Origin: Hypericum androsaemum
Lineage: Eukaryota; Streptophyta; Magnoliopsida; Malpighiales; Hypericaceae
DNA length: 64,000 bases
NCBI GenBank assembly: GCA_963995505.1
Contig: OZ023197.1
Coordinates: 10,095,827-10,159,826, forward strand
Reading direction: 5' to 3'
Shown here: piece by piece, positions 32,024 to 43,199 of the stretch
Numbering within the stretch: position 1 is the stretch's first letter
How the letters are laid out: each line of letters opens with the position of its first letter
Notes under the pieces: model-generated
What the model was told of the DNA's origin: nothing
The model's input: only the letters and a program-made list of their open reading frames with translations
The model's database searches: none
Position numbers and translations under genes: made by a program

Positions 32024-35000
32024 TTACACAAATAGATGTGGATACTTTCCTCGCATATCCTCCTCTAACACCCATGTAGCCTCAGCGGGAGAATGATTTT
32101 GCCACTCCACTTTCACAAATGGAAGATCTTTAGTCCTGAGATTTCTCACTTATTTATCCAATATCCGTAAAGGTCGCTCTTCGTAGGTGAGATCATCCTG
32201 AAATTCCACATTTGGCTGATCTAGCACATGTGAAGAATCATGCAGGTATCTTCTAAGCATTGAAATATGAAACACTGGGTGTACGTGTGAGAGGGAGGGT
32301 GGTAATGCCAGCCGATAAGCCACTCGACCAACTCTTTCTAGGATCTAAAATGGTCCCACATATCTTGGACTCATCTTACCGTCTTTCCAAATCTCATAAT
32401 CCCTTTCATTGGAGACACCTTTAGAAATACATTGGAACCCACTTCAAATTCAATATCTTTTCTCCTTTTATCTGAGTATGACTTCTGTCTACTCTGAGCT
32501 GTCACTAATCTTTCCCGGATCACCTTAATTTTATCAACTGTCTCCTGCAAGAGTTCTAGACTCAAATGCTGCTTCTCACCAACATCATCCCAACATATCG
32601 GTGACCTGCACTTCCTTCCATACAATGCCTCATAAGGTGCCATCTGCATACTAGCTTGGTAACTATTATTGTAGGCAAACTCCATCAAAGGCAAATACAG
32701 TTCCCAACCTCCTCTAAAATCTATCACACATGCTCGCATCATATCTTCCAATATTTGGATTGTTCGTTCTGACTGTCCATCTGTTTGGGGATGGAAAGCT
32801 GTACTCAAATCCAGACGAGTACCCATGGCATCTTGAAACTTCTTCCAAAATTGAGATGTAAAGTGTGTCCCTCGATCAGAAACTATCGAGACAGGAACTC
32901 CATGCAGTCGAACAATCTGATCAATAAATAGTTGTGCCAACTTTGCTGCATCATATGTACTCTTAATAGGTATAAAATGTGCAGATTTCGTCAATCTGTC
33001 AACAATAACCCAAACAGAATCAAACCCATTTGGTGAAGTCGGGAGACCCACTAACAAATCCATAGTGATTCGTTCCCATTTCCACTCTGGAATATCCAAT
33101 GGTTGTAACAAACCAGAAGGTCTTTGGTGTTCCGCTTTCACCTGTTGACATGTTAAACACCTAGCAACAAAATCACCAATGTCTTTTTTCATGCCATTCC
33201 ACCAATAATGATTCTTTACATCATGGTACATCTTTGTCGAACCTGGATCCATACTGTACATGGCCTTGTGTGCTTGAGCCATAATATCTCCCCTCACATC
33301 TCCTACATTAGGCACAACCAGTCGAGTACCGTAATGTAGAACACCATTAGCACTAAGATGAAATTTTGGCAATGCTCCTTCCTCAACTTTTCTAATTATT
33401 TCCACTAACTCAGGATCCTCTCGTTGTAGTTCCACAACTCGACCATGAATAGTTGGTTGCATATGTATCTCACCCAACATCACAGGTTCAGTTCCATTTA
33501 GAACTGTTGTCAACTCCAATCCTTGGTCGACTAGCTCGTGTAGGCTTGTAATCAAAGGTTGTCGAATCAATGATATATGTGCCAAACTACCAGCTGACTT
33601 TCGACTCAAGGCATCTGCAACCACGTTACCTTTTCCTGGATGATAGCTAATGGTACAATCATAGTCTTTCAGAAGCTCCAACCATCTCCTTTGTCTCATA
33701 TTTAGATCTCTTTGATCAAAAATATACTTTAAGCTCTTATGGTCAGTAAATATTTCAAATTTCTCACCATATAGATAATGCCTCCATATCTTGAGTGCAA
33801 ACACCACTGCTGCCATTTCCAAATCGTGCACTGGGTAGTTGTGCTCATGTTTCTTCAATTGTCTAGAGGCATAAGCTATCACATTTTTTTCCTGCATCAA
33901 AACACATCCCAAACCAATCCTGGAAGCATCACAGTACACTAAATATTTCCCGAATGCAGATGGTAAAGCTAAAACTGGAGCATTAGTTAACAAATATTTC
34001 AACTCTTGAAAACTTCTCTCACAGTCTTTTGTCCACACATACTTTACATTCTTCTGTGTCAATCGGGTGAGTGGAGCAGCCAAAGTAGAAAACCCTTTTA
34101 CAAATCGTCTGTAATATCCAGCCAAACTAAGGAAACTACGTACCTCAGTAACATTGGTGGGAGTTGGCCAATTCACCACCGTTTCTACCTTCATTGGATC
34201 AACTGACACTCCATCCTTGGAAATAACATGTCCTAGGAATGCCACACTTTGTAGCCAAAACTCACACTTAGAAAACTTCGCATATAACTGATTATCAAGC
34301 AAAGTCTTCAAAACTAACCAAAGATGTCCTTCATGCTCTTCTTTAGTACGTGAGTAAACCAATATGTCATCAATGAAGACAACTACAAATTGATCCAAGA
34401 ATGGCTTAAACACCCGATTCATCAAACCCATAAAGTATGCAGGTGCATTAGTGAGACCAAGTGGCATAACCAAGAACTCATAGTGTCAATATCGAGTTCT
34501 GAAAGCTGTCTTAGCCACATCTTCCTTTCGAATCCTTAACTGATGATATCCTGACCTTAAGTCAATCTTTGAGAACCACTTGGCATCCTTTAGTTGATCA
34601 AATAAATCATCAATACGTGGAAGAGGATATTGGTTGTGAATAGTCATCTTGTTAAGCTTACGGTAATCAATGCACAATCTCAAACTTCCATCCTTCTTCC
34701 TAACAAATAACACTGGGGCACCCCACGGTGAAACGCTAGGCCGAATATATCCTTTATCCAACAGATCTTGCAACTGAATCTTCAGCTCTTTTAGCTCAGC
34801 AGGTGCCATGCGATATGGTGGTATAGAGATTGGTTCTGTCCCTGGCATCAACTCAATACAAAACTCGATTTCCCTCTCAGGAGGTAAACCTGGTAATTCA
34901 TCTGGAAAAACATCTGGAAACTCCTTCACAACAGGAATCTTATTGATAGTTATCTTTTCTGCATCTGTATCAACTTCTTTAACCATAGCCAAATAACTTA

Positions 35001-36744
35001 CACAACCCCTTTTCAACAGTCTGCAAGCTTTCAAACATGAAATAAGCCTAGCTGGAATGGTCATCCTATCACCCCGGAACATAAATTCTTGCTCATCTTT
35101 AGGCCTGAAGTTCACAATCTTATTGAAACAATCTACTGTTGCATGATATGAGGATAACCAATCCATACCCAAAATCACATCAAAATCCTCCATCTCCAGC
35201 ACATATAAATCAGCAACCATATTATGTTCATTCACAATAATCACACACGATTTAAGAACTAAATGCACATGCATGATATGACCTGAAGGAGTACAAACAT
35301 CTAGTGACTCCTCTAAGAACTCAGGTTGACCATCAAAAGACTTAGCAAACTGGGGTGCCACGAATGAATGTGTCGACCTCGAATCAAACAACACTCGAGC
35401 ATTTGACAAGCCTATAGGGAGTATACCTGAAACCACAGTATTAGATGCAGCAGCATCTTTCTTCGTCAAAGTGTATACTCGAGCAGGACCACCTCCACCA
35501 TATTCTGTAGGCTCCTTTCCCTTAGAAGCTGAATTCTCCCCCTCAAAGCTCTGGCCCACTAAACTCCTATTTTGTCCTTGAAGTCGGGGAAATCTATAAC
35601 CATGAGGTGCAGTAGACAAACTAGCAACCTGGATATGTTGCCTTGCTTTGGCCTCAGGACAATCTTTGACATGATGTCCATATTTGCCACATCCAAAGCA
35701 AGCTCATGTCTGTCTATAACATGATCTTCCATGATGTTGTTTTCCACAACTTGGACAACTCACTGAGCTACTAGATTGATCCCGACCACCATATTGGTTG
35801 CGAACACCTTTTCCTCTCCCAAATCTACCAAATGATCCTCCACCTCTTGACACGGTAGGCTGAATATTTATCCTTCCCTGTTGTTGCCCAAAGCTTTGGT
35901 TAGAACTAGGTTGTGGTTGTCTTTCAAATCTCTGAACTTTCGCTTGTCTTTGGATCATTTGTCGCTCAATATCACGCATCTCCAGTGTCGTTGCACAATC
36001 CACTGCAGCTGCATAGGACTGAAATCCACGAGGATACATAACCTTGAACATAGCATCATCAAGTCCCCGGATGAACCTCTTTACCTTCTTCTCCTCATCA
36101 GGAATCAAATGCTTTGCATAGCGGGAAAGATAACAAAACTTCTGATCATACTCAGTAACTGTCATCTCTGGTGTCTTCACCAATCGCTCAAACTTGAAAG
36201 CACGGGCATCCCTCAAACTCTCAGGCAAGAAGTGATCCAACAAAGCTTTACTAAATCTCTTCCAAGTCCATCCACGTGATCCAACAGTTTGAAACCACAC
36301 CCCAGCCTCTCCCGTCAATTTAAATGCAGCTAACTCTACCATCCTCTTTCCTTCACATTTCAAAATCTTCCACCTCTTCTCCATTTCATCAATAAATACA
36401 TGAGGATCATCACGCACACCTGAAAATGTAGGTGGCTCCAACTTAAGGAACTCTCCCAATGAGTCATCTTTAGAAACCATAGCAGCTTTTCGATCCACCT
36501 GACTTTGTTGAGCAGCAATAAATTTCTCCATTGCTATCAATACTCTGTCCACAGCATCACCACCACGTCTTTCAGCCTCAGAAGTACTATCAACTGGTGG
36601 GTCTGTCTCAAATATCGTGGCATTGGCAGTAGTTATGTTCTCCGCTGGTAGTGTGGGCTCAGGTAGTATATCTTCTATGGGTCCCTCCGAGCTCTCACAT
36701 CGCTCCCTCATAGTAGTTTCAGCACCACTGTGTGTAATAGGCAT
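32024..36744 (-). pseudogene. Chromovirus gag-pol, broken by stops and a frameshift
   Basis: A single frame runs from ATG at 36744 through gag and a first CPSCGKQHHGRSC knuckle, then meets TGA at 35704-35706. A second knuckle ([14 protein letters not shown]) follows. The protease motif is [10 protein letters not shown], where the family has DSG. RT runs to a TGA at 34486-34488 in place of the Gly of 'TRYGHYEF'. Beyond it the RT catalytic FIDDILVYS, RNase H ([20 protein letters not shown]) and integrase with its zinc finger and catalytic Asp, Asp and Glu are open to 32371. A one-base loss after FGK then shifts the frame, and two more stops precede the natural end at 32024-32026. The element cannot make its own proteins. 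Confidence 0.92.
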
Positions 36745-36887
36745 ATCTCCCCCTATAAAAGCAAATCACGATTTAAAAAGACCAGAGGACAAGCTTATAC
36801 AAAGGAGGACAAGAGTATGAGAGATCCTAAGCTCCGTAAGGTTCCTAAAGTACTCATTCAGACAACACATAAGGCAAAATAACCTAG

Positions 36888-36899
36888 GCTCTGATACCA
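36888..36899 (-). other. Primer-binding site, initiator-Met tRNA
   Basis: TGGTATCAGAGC on the minus strand, a few bases inside the 5' LTR, complementary to the 3' end of plant initiator-Met tRNA. Confidence 0.9.
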
Positions 36900-36903
36900 A
36901 GTC

Positions 36904-39214
36904 TGTCACGACCCAACTTAAGGTCGGTGACCGGCGCTAGACCTCACAAAAATACAAACAACAAAATATAGATCTAGCCAGCCTCAAAACATAACATAAA
37001 GTTAATCAACCTATTGAAACCAACACAAAGTTAAGTCATATAAACATGCCCCTCAAAGGATAAGATATACAAAGATGATATAAGAACCATCACCAAAAAA
37101 CTAAACAAGTTCCCTGATGATACATGATCAAAACAAACATAGACCAGGATCTAGTATCTAAAAACTACTACGGAGCATCTACACGGGTGTACAAAAGTCA
37201 GCATATTCCGGACACCTCAAAGAGTAGCCCTGGAAGGAAAGAGATGGGCATGCACCACGGACTCCGGAACCCAAGACAAACTAGGATAGCTCGGAACCTG
37301 AGATGGATTAGTAAGGGGTAAGTGTTTTGAAACACTTAGTAAGAAGATAAAACATAACATATTGATTGAGTCAGATACAAGTGGGTGAAACAGAGCTTAA
37401 CTATGTTCAACATCAGATAAGACCACAAAAATGCATGCTAACCATATGATGACACACATAAAAATAGTCAACAAATGGTGAGCTATAGACAGATTTAGTC
37501 GGGCCACTTCCTCTCCAGCGCAGGGATATCAACATGGCCATCAAAATCTCCTTTCCATAATCATATACTAAGTTTATAGTAGTAACTAGGATATCCCCAG
37601 TCTATGTGCACATAGGCTAACATCCCCGGTTAGCACGGAAAACCTGTCCATTTCTCACCAAAAATAACACAACATATTCATCACACAATCAAAGGTCCAA
37701 GACCACATCCAATACATATGGACATGTAACAACCTCACAAATTGGCCCCAAGCTAGCAACACATACACTCTAGCCGGCCACACACACATATACCACATAT
37801 ATCACTAACCAATCCAAACATGATCAAACATGTCACTTAAGCACATGACAACTTTATGAACAAACTCCATATGTATGAGACGCACATAATCAAGGTCTGA
37901 AACATGCACATGCACCAAACAAAATCAATCTATCATGTTCTATCCGCTTACACAAACGAGTATTCCTCAATGGTGCTGATTTCCGAGTCTTATCCTCCCT
38001 TCACCTTAACCTTCAACCGATCTTCCAAGTTGTGAAGAAGCCTTATATGCTCTGTACAATAATTTCCAACATAAAATGAGGTCAATTCCTCACTTCCCCC
38101 ACCAAGTTACACACCAAACACGCAATAAGCTCAACCGCTTCTAACTTCGGTAGATACCACATAAAACTCGATCTATTTATCCATTGTACTCAAACTCCCC
38201 TGTAGTTCTTGATAACTTAGAGTTCAAAAATCAACATAGAATTCCAAAGAATCAACTTACCCAACGTTTACTCTTGGTCCCCCTTCAATACCGAACCCAA
38301 ACTATCAACCTGACTTTTGGTAGAGCTTTTAAGACAAACCCTTCATCCAAATAGGGCGTAGGATATGGCGTTAGAAAGATACTTAAGTCTTCTACAATCT
38401 GTAAGAAGGAACTAAAGTCCAATTCGGAGTCTAAGTATGCTTACCAAGCACTTATTCTGACATACGCTCGATTGAGAATTACAGTAATCAGTCTATAGTT
38501 CGGAACTAATTTCCTGATGATTCTTTGATCCAAATAGAACATATAATATATCGTTAGAAAGATATTTGAGTCCTCTACAACTTTCATGAAGATATAAAAT
38601 TCCGAATCTGAGTGAAAGATAGCTTACCAAGCTGTTCTTTCTTCTCCTGTTCCTTTCTCTTTCTTCTTGCTCTCTCTCTCCTCTTTCTCTTCTATTTCGG
38701 GTTTGAGACCTTTTTGCCTTTTGTTTCCACCTTTTTCTAGATATTTCCATGTCTTATAAGCTCCCTCAATAGATAAGCATCCCTCCATAAAGGCCCTTGT
38801 ATCAATTTGTAATGAAGACAAGTGTTAGTTTGTGATTGGTTCCACTTTCCATGTGGCCCAATCAGAATTCAGCCATTGGAATCCCATTTTTCACTAACTT
38901 CCGTTATTGTTTGGAAAATATTATCAACAGATAAATTATAGCCTCATGTGTCTAGTTTTCCGATCATATTCCTTTGTAGTAATCGGAGCAAAATTGAGAA
39001 AGATATGCTCATTTAACTGAACAAAGGTCATTCTGTCCGAAATTGTCCAACCAAATTCATCAAACTTGGAAACAATTTGACTAGACTTTGTTATAGTTGA
39101 ACTAGAATCCTAATGAGACTAAATGATATCTAGAAACACCTCCAAAATCATATCACATAACGATAGCACAGTAGAATACCCTTTATTCCATCCGATCATT
39201 TTCAATATATCACA
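36904..39214 (-). repeat. 5' LTR of the chromovirus
   Basis: Full-length copy, 2311 bp. The segment absent from the 3' LTR (about 38051-38363) has a counterpart in the related right-edge LTR near 60560-60600 ('gaggaaatgacctcattttgt'), so it is ancestral and the other LTR suffered a deletion. Confidence 0.9.
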
Positions 39215-39219
39215 AGCTC

Positions 39220-39839
39220 GCTCCCAACCATGGCAATGCGAGCTCGCTCGCTCCCAACCATGGCAAGGCGAGCTCGTATTCAAATAGATTTTTGACCTTC
39301 TTCTACTTCGAATTAGAATAAACCATAAACTACGAAGTTTTAGATCCACGTCTTAGCTTTCTATAGAAACTTGAATCATTTAAATCGGAAGTCTGAGACC
39401 AAAGCAGTGATTTTTATACCAAAATGCGATGGTCCTTAATGAGTCAACGAGCACCGAAACTTGAAGCCTCATTATGACCCTCCTCCATGAATAACTAGGC
39501 AAGGCTCTTGAAATATAAGTTGGAGATCCACCTCTTAGCTTTCCATGGCAATAAAAATTACTCCATTCCGAGGTCTGGGCAGAACACTATGGCTAATTTC
39601 CCAAGTAGATGTGGCTGCCTTAGTACCCACCATATGCTTGTGGAAACGCCAAAGCTCTCTTCCCTGACTTCCTGCTAGTCACCAACTTCATGAACGTGGA
39701 CCTCAAGCCAAAGCTCGTCTCTATAGACATGAACCTCGTGACAAACTTCACTTCCATGAACGTAAAATATTTGACCTCCAACATTACTGTAGTACTTTTT
39801 ACTAGTTGTTAATAAAGAAAATTTACCTACCAAAAAAAA
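39220..39839 (+). mobile_element. Right part of the older split insertion
   Basis: It begins with the rest of the minisatellite (two CTCGCTCCCAACCATGGCAA units) that the chromovirus interrupted and ends in A8 at 39832-39839, followed by the presumed duplicated target. Between them is unrecognised sequence with two similar stretches, TAGATCCACGTCTTAGCTTT (39340) and 'gagatccacctcttagctttcc' (39520), so another diverged tandem repeat of about 180 bp. Confidence 0.45.
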
Positions 39840-40371
39840 CTTAAGATATTTTCTTTTGGTACAACTCAATTTAAATGTTTGAGGATATAAATACATTTAA
39901 GACCCTGTTGCTAGTTACTCTCTACTTTTTTCCGAACCGGAAACTTTTTAACAGTGTTCGGTAGTTATTCTGCCCTCTCTGTATTTTTTTTGTGAGTAGC
40001 CTTTTATTGATAGTTTTATTTATCTCCTCCAATTTCACTTTTGTGAATTTATGACCGCTAACCTTATTAAAATTTCAACACGACGGAGAAAAAGTATATC
40101 TTGTTAAAATCACTAAATTTAATTCCACAGTAATAATCAAACTAATTACATAACCAAGCTAATTTGTGTATTCTAGATATATTGTAATGTCTTTGTAATA
40201 AAATATTTTCTAAAATCAAGATCAACTGGTAAAGATGTTATTCTAGATTAACAAAGAGGTCTCGAGTCTAAACTCTTGGAAAGAAAATAATCTTAAATAC
40301 TTAAGAGAACTTTGCTATCTTTCAAATGTAGCACCGAGATATAGTGTGTTCTTTTAAAAAAATAAAAACAT
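39840..40371 (+). other. Duplicated RLK flank
   Basis: It aligns with 16681-17205 ('ttaagaccctgttgctagttactctc', 'ccacagtaataatcaaactaattac'). No gene. Confidence 0.6.
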
Positions 40372-40756
40372 TTACCAAATTTAGGGCCATTGCAGTCCAC
40401 GAACATAACCCAACAAAAAATGAACACTTCAAGGCCCAAACCAAAGCCCACCACCATTTCACCTATTGAACTAAACTACCTACCTTCTTCTTCTTCCCCC
40501 AATTCTCTCCCAATTAACCCACTTCACCCTCTTAAAACCTGAATCCCCAAATCAGTGGAGCAACTCCCAACCCCAACCTCACCGCCCAGATCCATCCCCA
40601 CCGGGCTGCCAACCCCACAAGACCTCGTCGCTCACTACCAGGCGCGGCCCTCAAGGTCATTGACGACCTCCAGAAGGCCCTCTTCCGTGTCGTCGCCGCC
40701 GGCAAGCTGGAAGATGCTCAACACCCGCCTCGCCGATGAACTACAAATCCAATGAA
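40372..40756 (+). pseudogene. Small-gene remnant, copy B (unrecognised)
   Basis: ATG at 40555 opens MEQLPTPTSPPRSIPTGLPT, then PQDLVAHYQA. The frame then loses bases relative to copy A (17206-17540) and shifts, while the original frame continues to ADELQIQ with TGA ending at 40755. A CT-rich leader (CTTCTTCTTCTTCCCCC) precedes it, as a plant 5' UTR would. Combining what copies A and B preserve suggests an N-terminal exon of about 70 residues. Function unknown. Confidence 0.55.
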
Positions 40757-41830
40757 CTATCGAATTAGTTGGAGTATATATGAGCTTGTTTAACATTTTC
40801 ACATTAAAAATGAAGTTATATTAACCTATTTACTAATTAAGAACTATGAAAAAAATTAAATAAAGTCCAATCAGACCAATTAACAGGTTTCGCAGTGCAG
40901 TTCCTCAACAAGTGGGCAAGTTACTCCGCCTGCAACATCTCTTGCTTAGCAACAACACGTTGGGAGGTGAAATACCTGTCAACTTGACCTCGTGTTCGAA
41001 CCTCGAGACAGTGCTTTTACAATGGAACAACATCAGCGGGAAGATCCCGGATCAGCTAGGCTCCTTGGTGAAGCTGCAGATACTTAGACTCGCCGTAAAC
41101 TGCCTGACAGGAATGATCCCATCCTCTCTTGGCAACCTTACATCAGTGCGAGGTTTTTTTATTTCATACAACAAACTGGTGGGAAATATCCCAGGTGAGT
41201 TGAATGAGTTGAAGAATCTAACCGAGTTCTTAGTTGCGGAAAATTATCTTTCAGGAGTCATCCGTCCATTAATATTCAACATCTCTTCAATTGAGGTCTT
41301 GTCATTCACTGGCAACAAATTTTATGGAGGGATTTCCAGACCAAGCCTTTAATCTTCCAAACCTCAGAGTAGCCGAATTCGGGATGAATCAACTCTCTGG
41401 TAAAATCCCAAGCTCATTAAGTAATTTATCTCAACTGCAAGAAATGGACATTCCTAGTAACAATTTTGTTGGACCAGTTCCTTCTAACATAGGAGATCTC
41501 TCCAACTTAAGAAGGTTCAACATCGGGAAGAAATTTGAAGAACGACCTTGATTTTTTAGCATCTTTAGCAAGTTGCAGACAACTTGAAGTGCTGGACATT
41601 TCCTTGAACAATTTTGGAGGTATTTTCCCTGAATCCATAGCCAATTTTTCAACCCAACTCAGTTTGTTATATGCTGGGACCAATCAAATCTTCGGTATAA
41701 TTCCTCCTGCTTTGCAAAATCTCACAAACTTGATTGCTTTAGGCCTTGTGATCCCCTCCAACATTGGAAAGTTGCAGAAACTGCAAATACTTGGCCTAAA
41801 CCAAAACATGTTATCGGGTAGAATACCTTC

Positions 41831-42386
41831 TGAAGGGATTCAAACATGCAATCTTACAATCATAATTATAAGCATAATTGCAAGAATCCAAATAGCCATA
41901 AATCAAATATACTTATCTCTTGAAGTGCAGATTCCATCTCGAGAAGTATTCGTCACAGGATCGTTGTAATGGAAGCTTTGTCACCGGTAACCTTGCTTAC
42001 GAACTTATTCGAAGCAAGATTAATTTCCACGGATTAAATACCAACTAGAGGATTGAGAGAATTTGTGGGTTTTGTTCATCTCAAGAAGAAGAAGCCATAG
42101 CTTCTCTTCGATGCTGCCAGGAGCTCCATCCCACACCCACCTTATATGATCATGTCATCTTTTATCCCCAAAAATTGCCGCCCCATTATCTTTTCCTCAA
42201 GACAAGGGATAAAGCCTCCATTATCTTTCCCTTTACAAAAGGGATGAAGCCACAACCATTTAATGTGGCAAACATAATGCCACCACATGATGTTTCAACT
42301 TTACACATGTCAAGTCATGGATTTTTGGTAATTACATAATACCCACATGGTACTAGATGGATCAACTTGGGTGAAAATATCTAACA
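41831..42386 (-). repeat. 3' LTR of the 8.2-kb copia
   Basis: 556 bp. It starts TGAAGGGATTC on the plus strand, whereas the other LTR has TTTAGGGATTC. Otherwise it is identical to 49450-50005. Confidence 0.92.
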
Positions 42387-43199
42387 TCTCCCACTCACAC
42401 ATGATTGATCATAATCAATTCAATCTCTCATTTCGTGTTGGTATATACCGTGCGACCAGCATACATCGAGTGCACTTAGCTAAACCCAAGAGCACATTTC
42501 GGCCACATGGATGATAGCATCTCGATTAACACCTCCATTACATATAGTATGCCTTATCCCAGGTTTTATCTCACATTCATTGTTTCCCCATGTGATTTCT
42601 GAAACAATCTATTCGTGTTCACTATTGTGTTGCTCACAACATAATAGGCTAGCCCGTGAACCACGAAGCTTCACGAATGTGATCGATAATAACCTTCTCC
42701 CTTAACAATATTCTTTCCATCATGATCTAGCCTGCTTTTCCAGTCAGCCTTGCCAGGTCGCATCTAATCATGACTCTTTAATGACTTTCCAAGCTAGCAG
42801 CACTAAATCATACTTCCAGAATATGTTTAGGATCTTAAGGATAGAGTTTCGGAAACCATAGTTTTCGGACTTGGTCTCACACTAGGGAAATTGAAATCAG
42901 TTATTAATAATTGATTTCCCATCCATAGGTCGACAAGCACACATGACACGATTCATGTGTTATGGTGTTCTTTCCTCTAAAAGGAGCACATGTCTTCCAA
43001 ATAACACCATACTAGAGTATCAGCCTTGATGTTTCTGAACAATGGCCTTAGTCTACTCAAAGACTACTCTAGGCTATCAAGACAGAATAATGGTAAGTTC
43101 CACTTCCTTCTTACCATCAGATTTCTCGTAATCCTATAAGTTCTCATAACTTATTTAATGCAGCCTCAATTGCTTGCACCATAATTAATCTTGCACTTT

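Larger units (their letters stand above)
29965..39214 (-). mobile_element. Complete Ty3/gypsy chromovirus (Del/Tekay-like), inactivated
   Basis: The 9250-bp element is bounded by TSD AGCTC at 29960-29964 and 39215-39219. The 3' LTR is 29965-31962 (1998 bp) and the 5' LTR 36904-39214 (2311 bp). In element orientation the LTRs start TGTGATATATTG and end GGTCGTGACA. Initiator-Met tRNA primer site TGGTATCAGAGC is at 36888-36899 and the polypurine tract at 31963-31973. The LTRs differ by one deletion of about 313 bp in the 3' LTR plus roughly 37 substitutions counted by eye (about 2 percent). Gene order gag, protease, RT, RNase H, integrase, C-terminal chromodomain-like region. Clade assignment rests on the RT/RNase H motifs and the integrase tail. 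Confidence 0.93.

Noticed and set aside
35704..35706. Programmed UGA readthrough between gag and pol
   Set aside because: A second in-frame UGA inside RT plus frameshift and further stops indicate plain decay; conservation in other copies would be needed.
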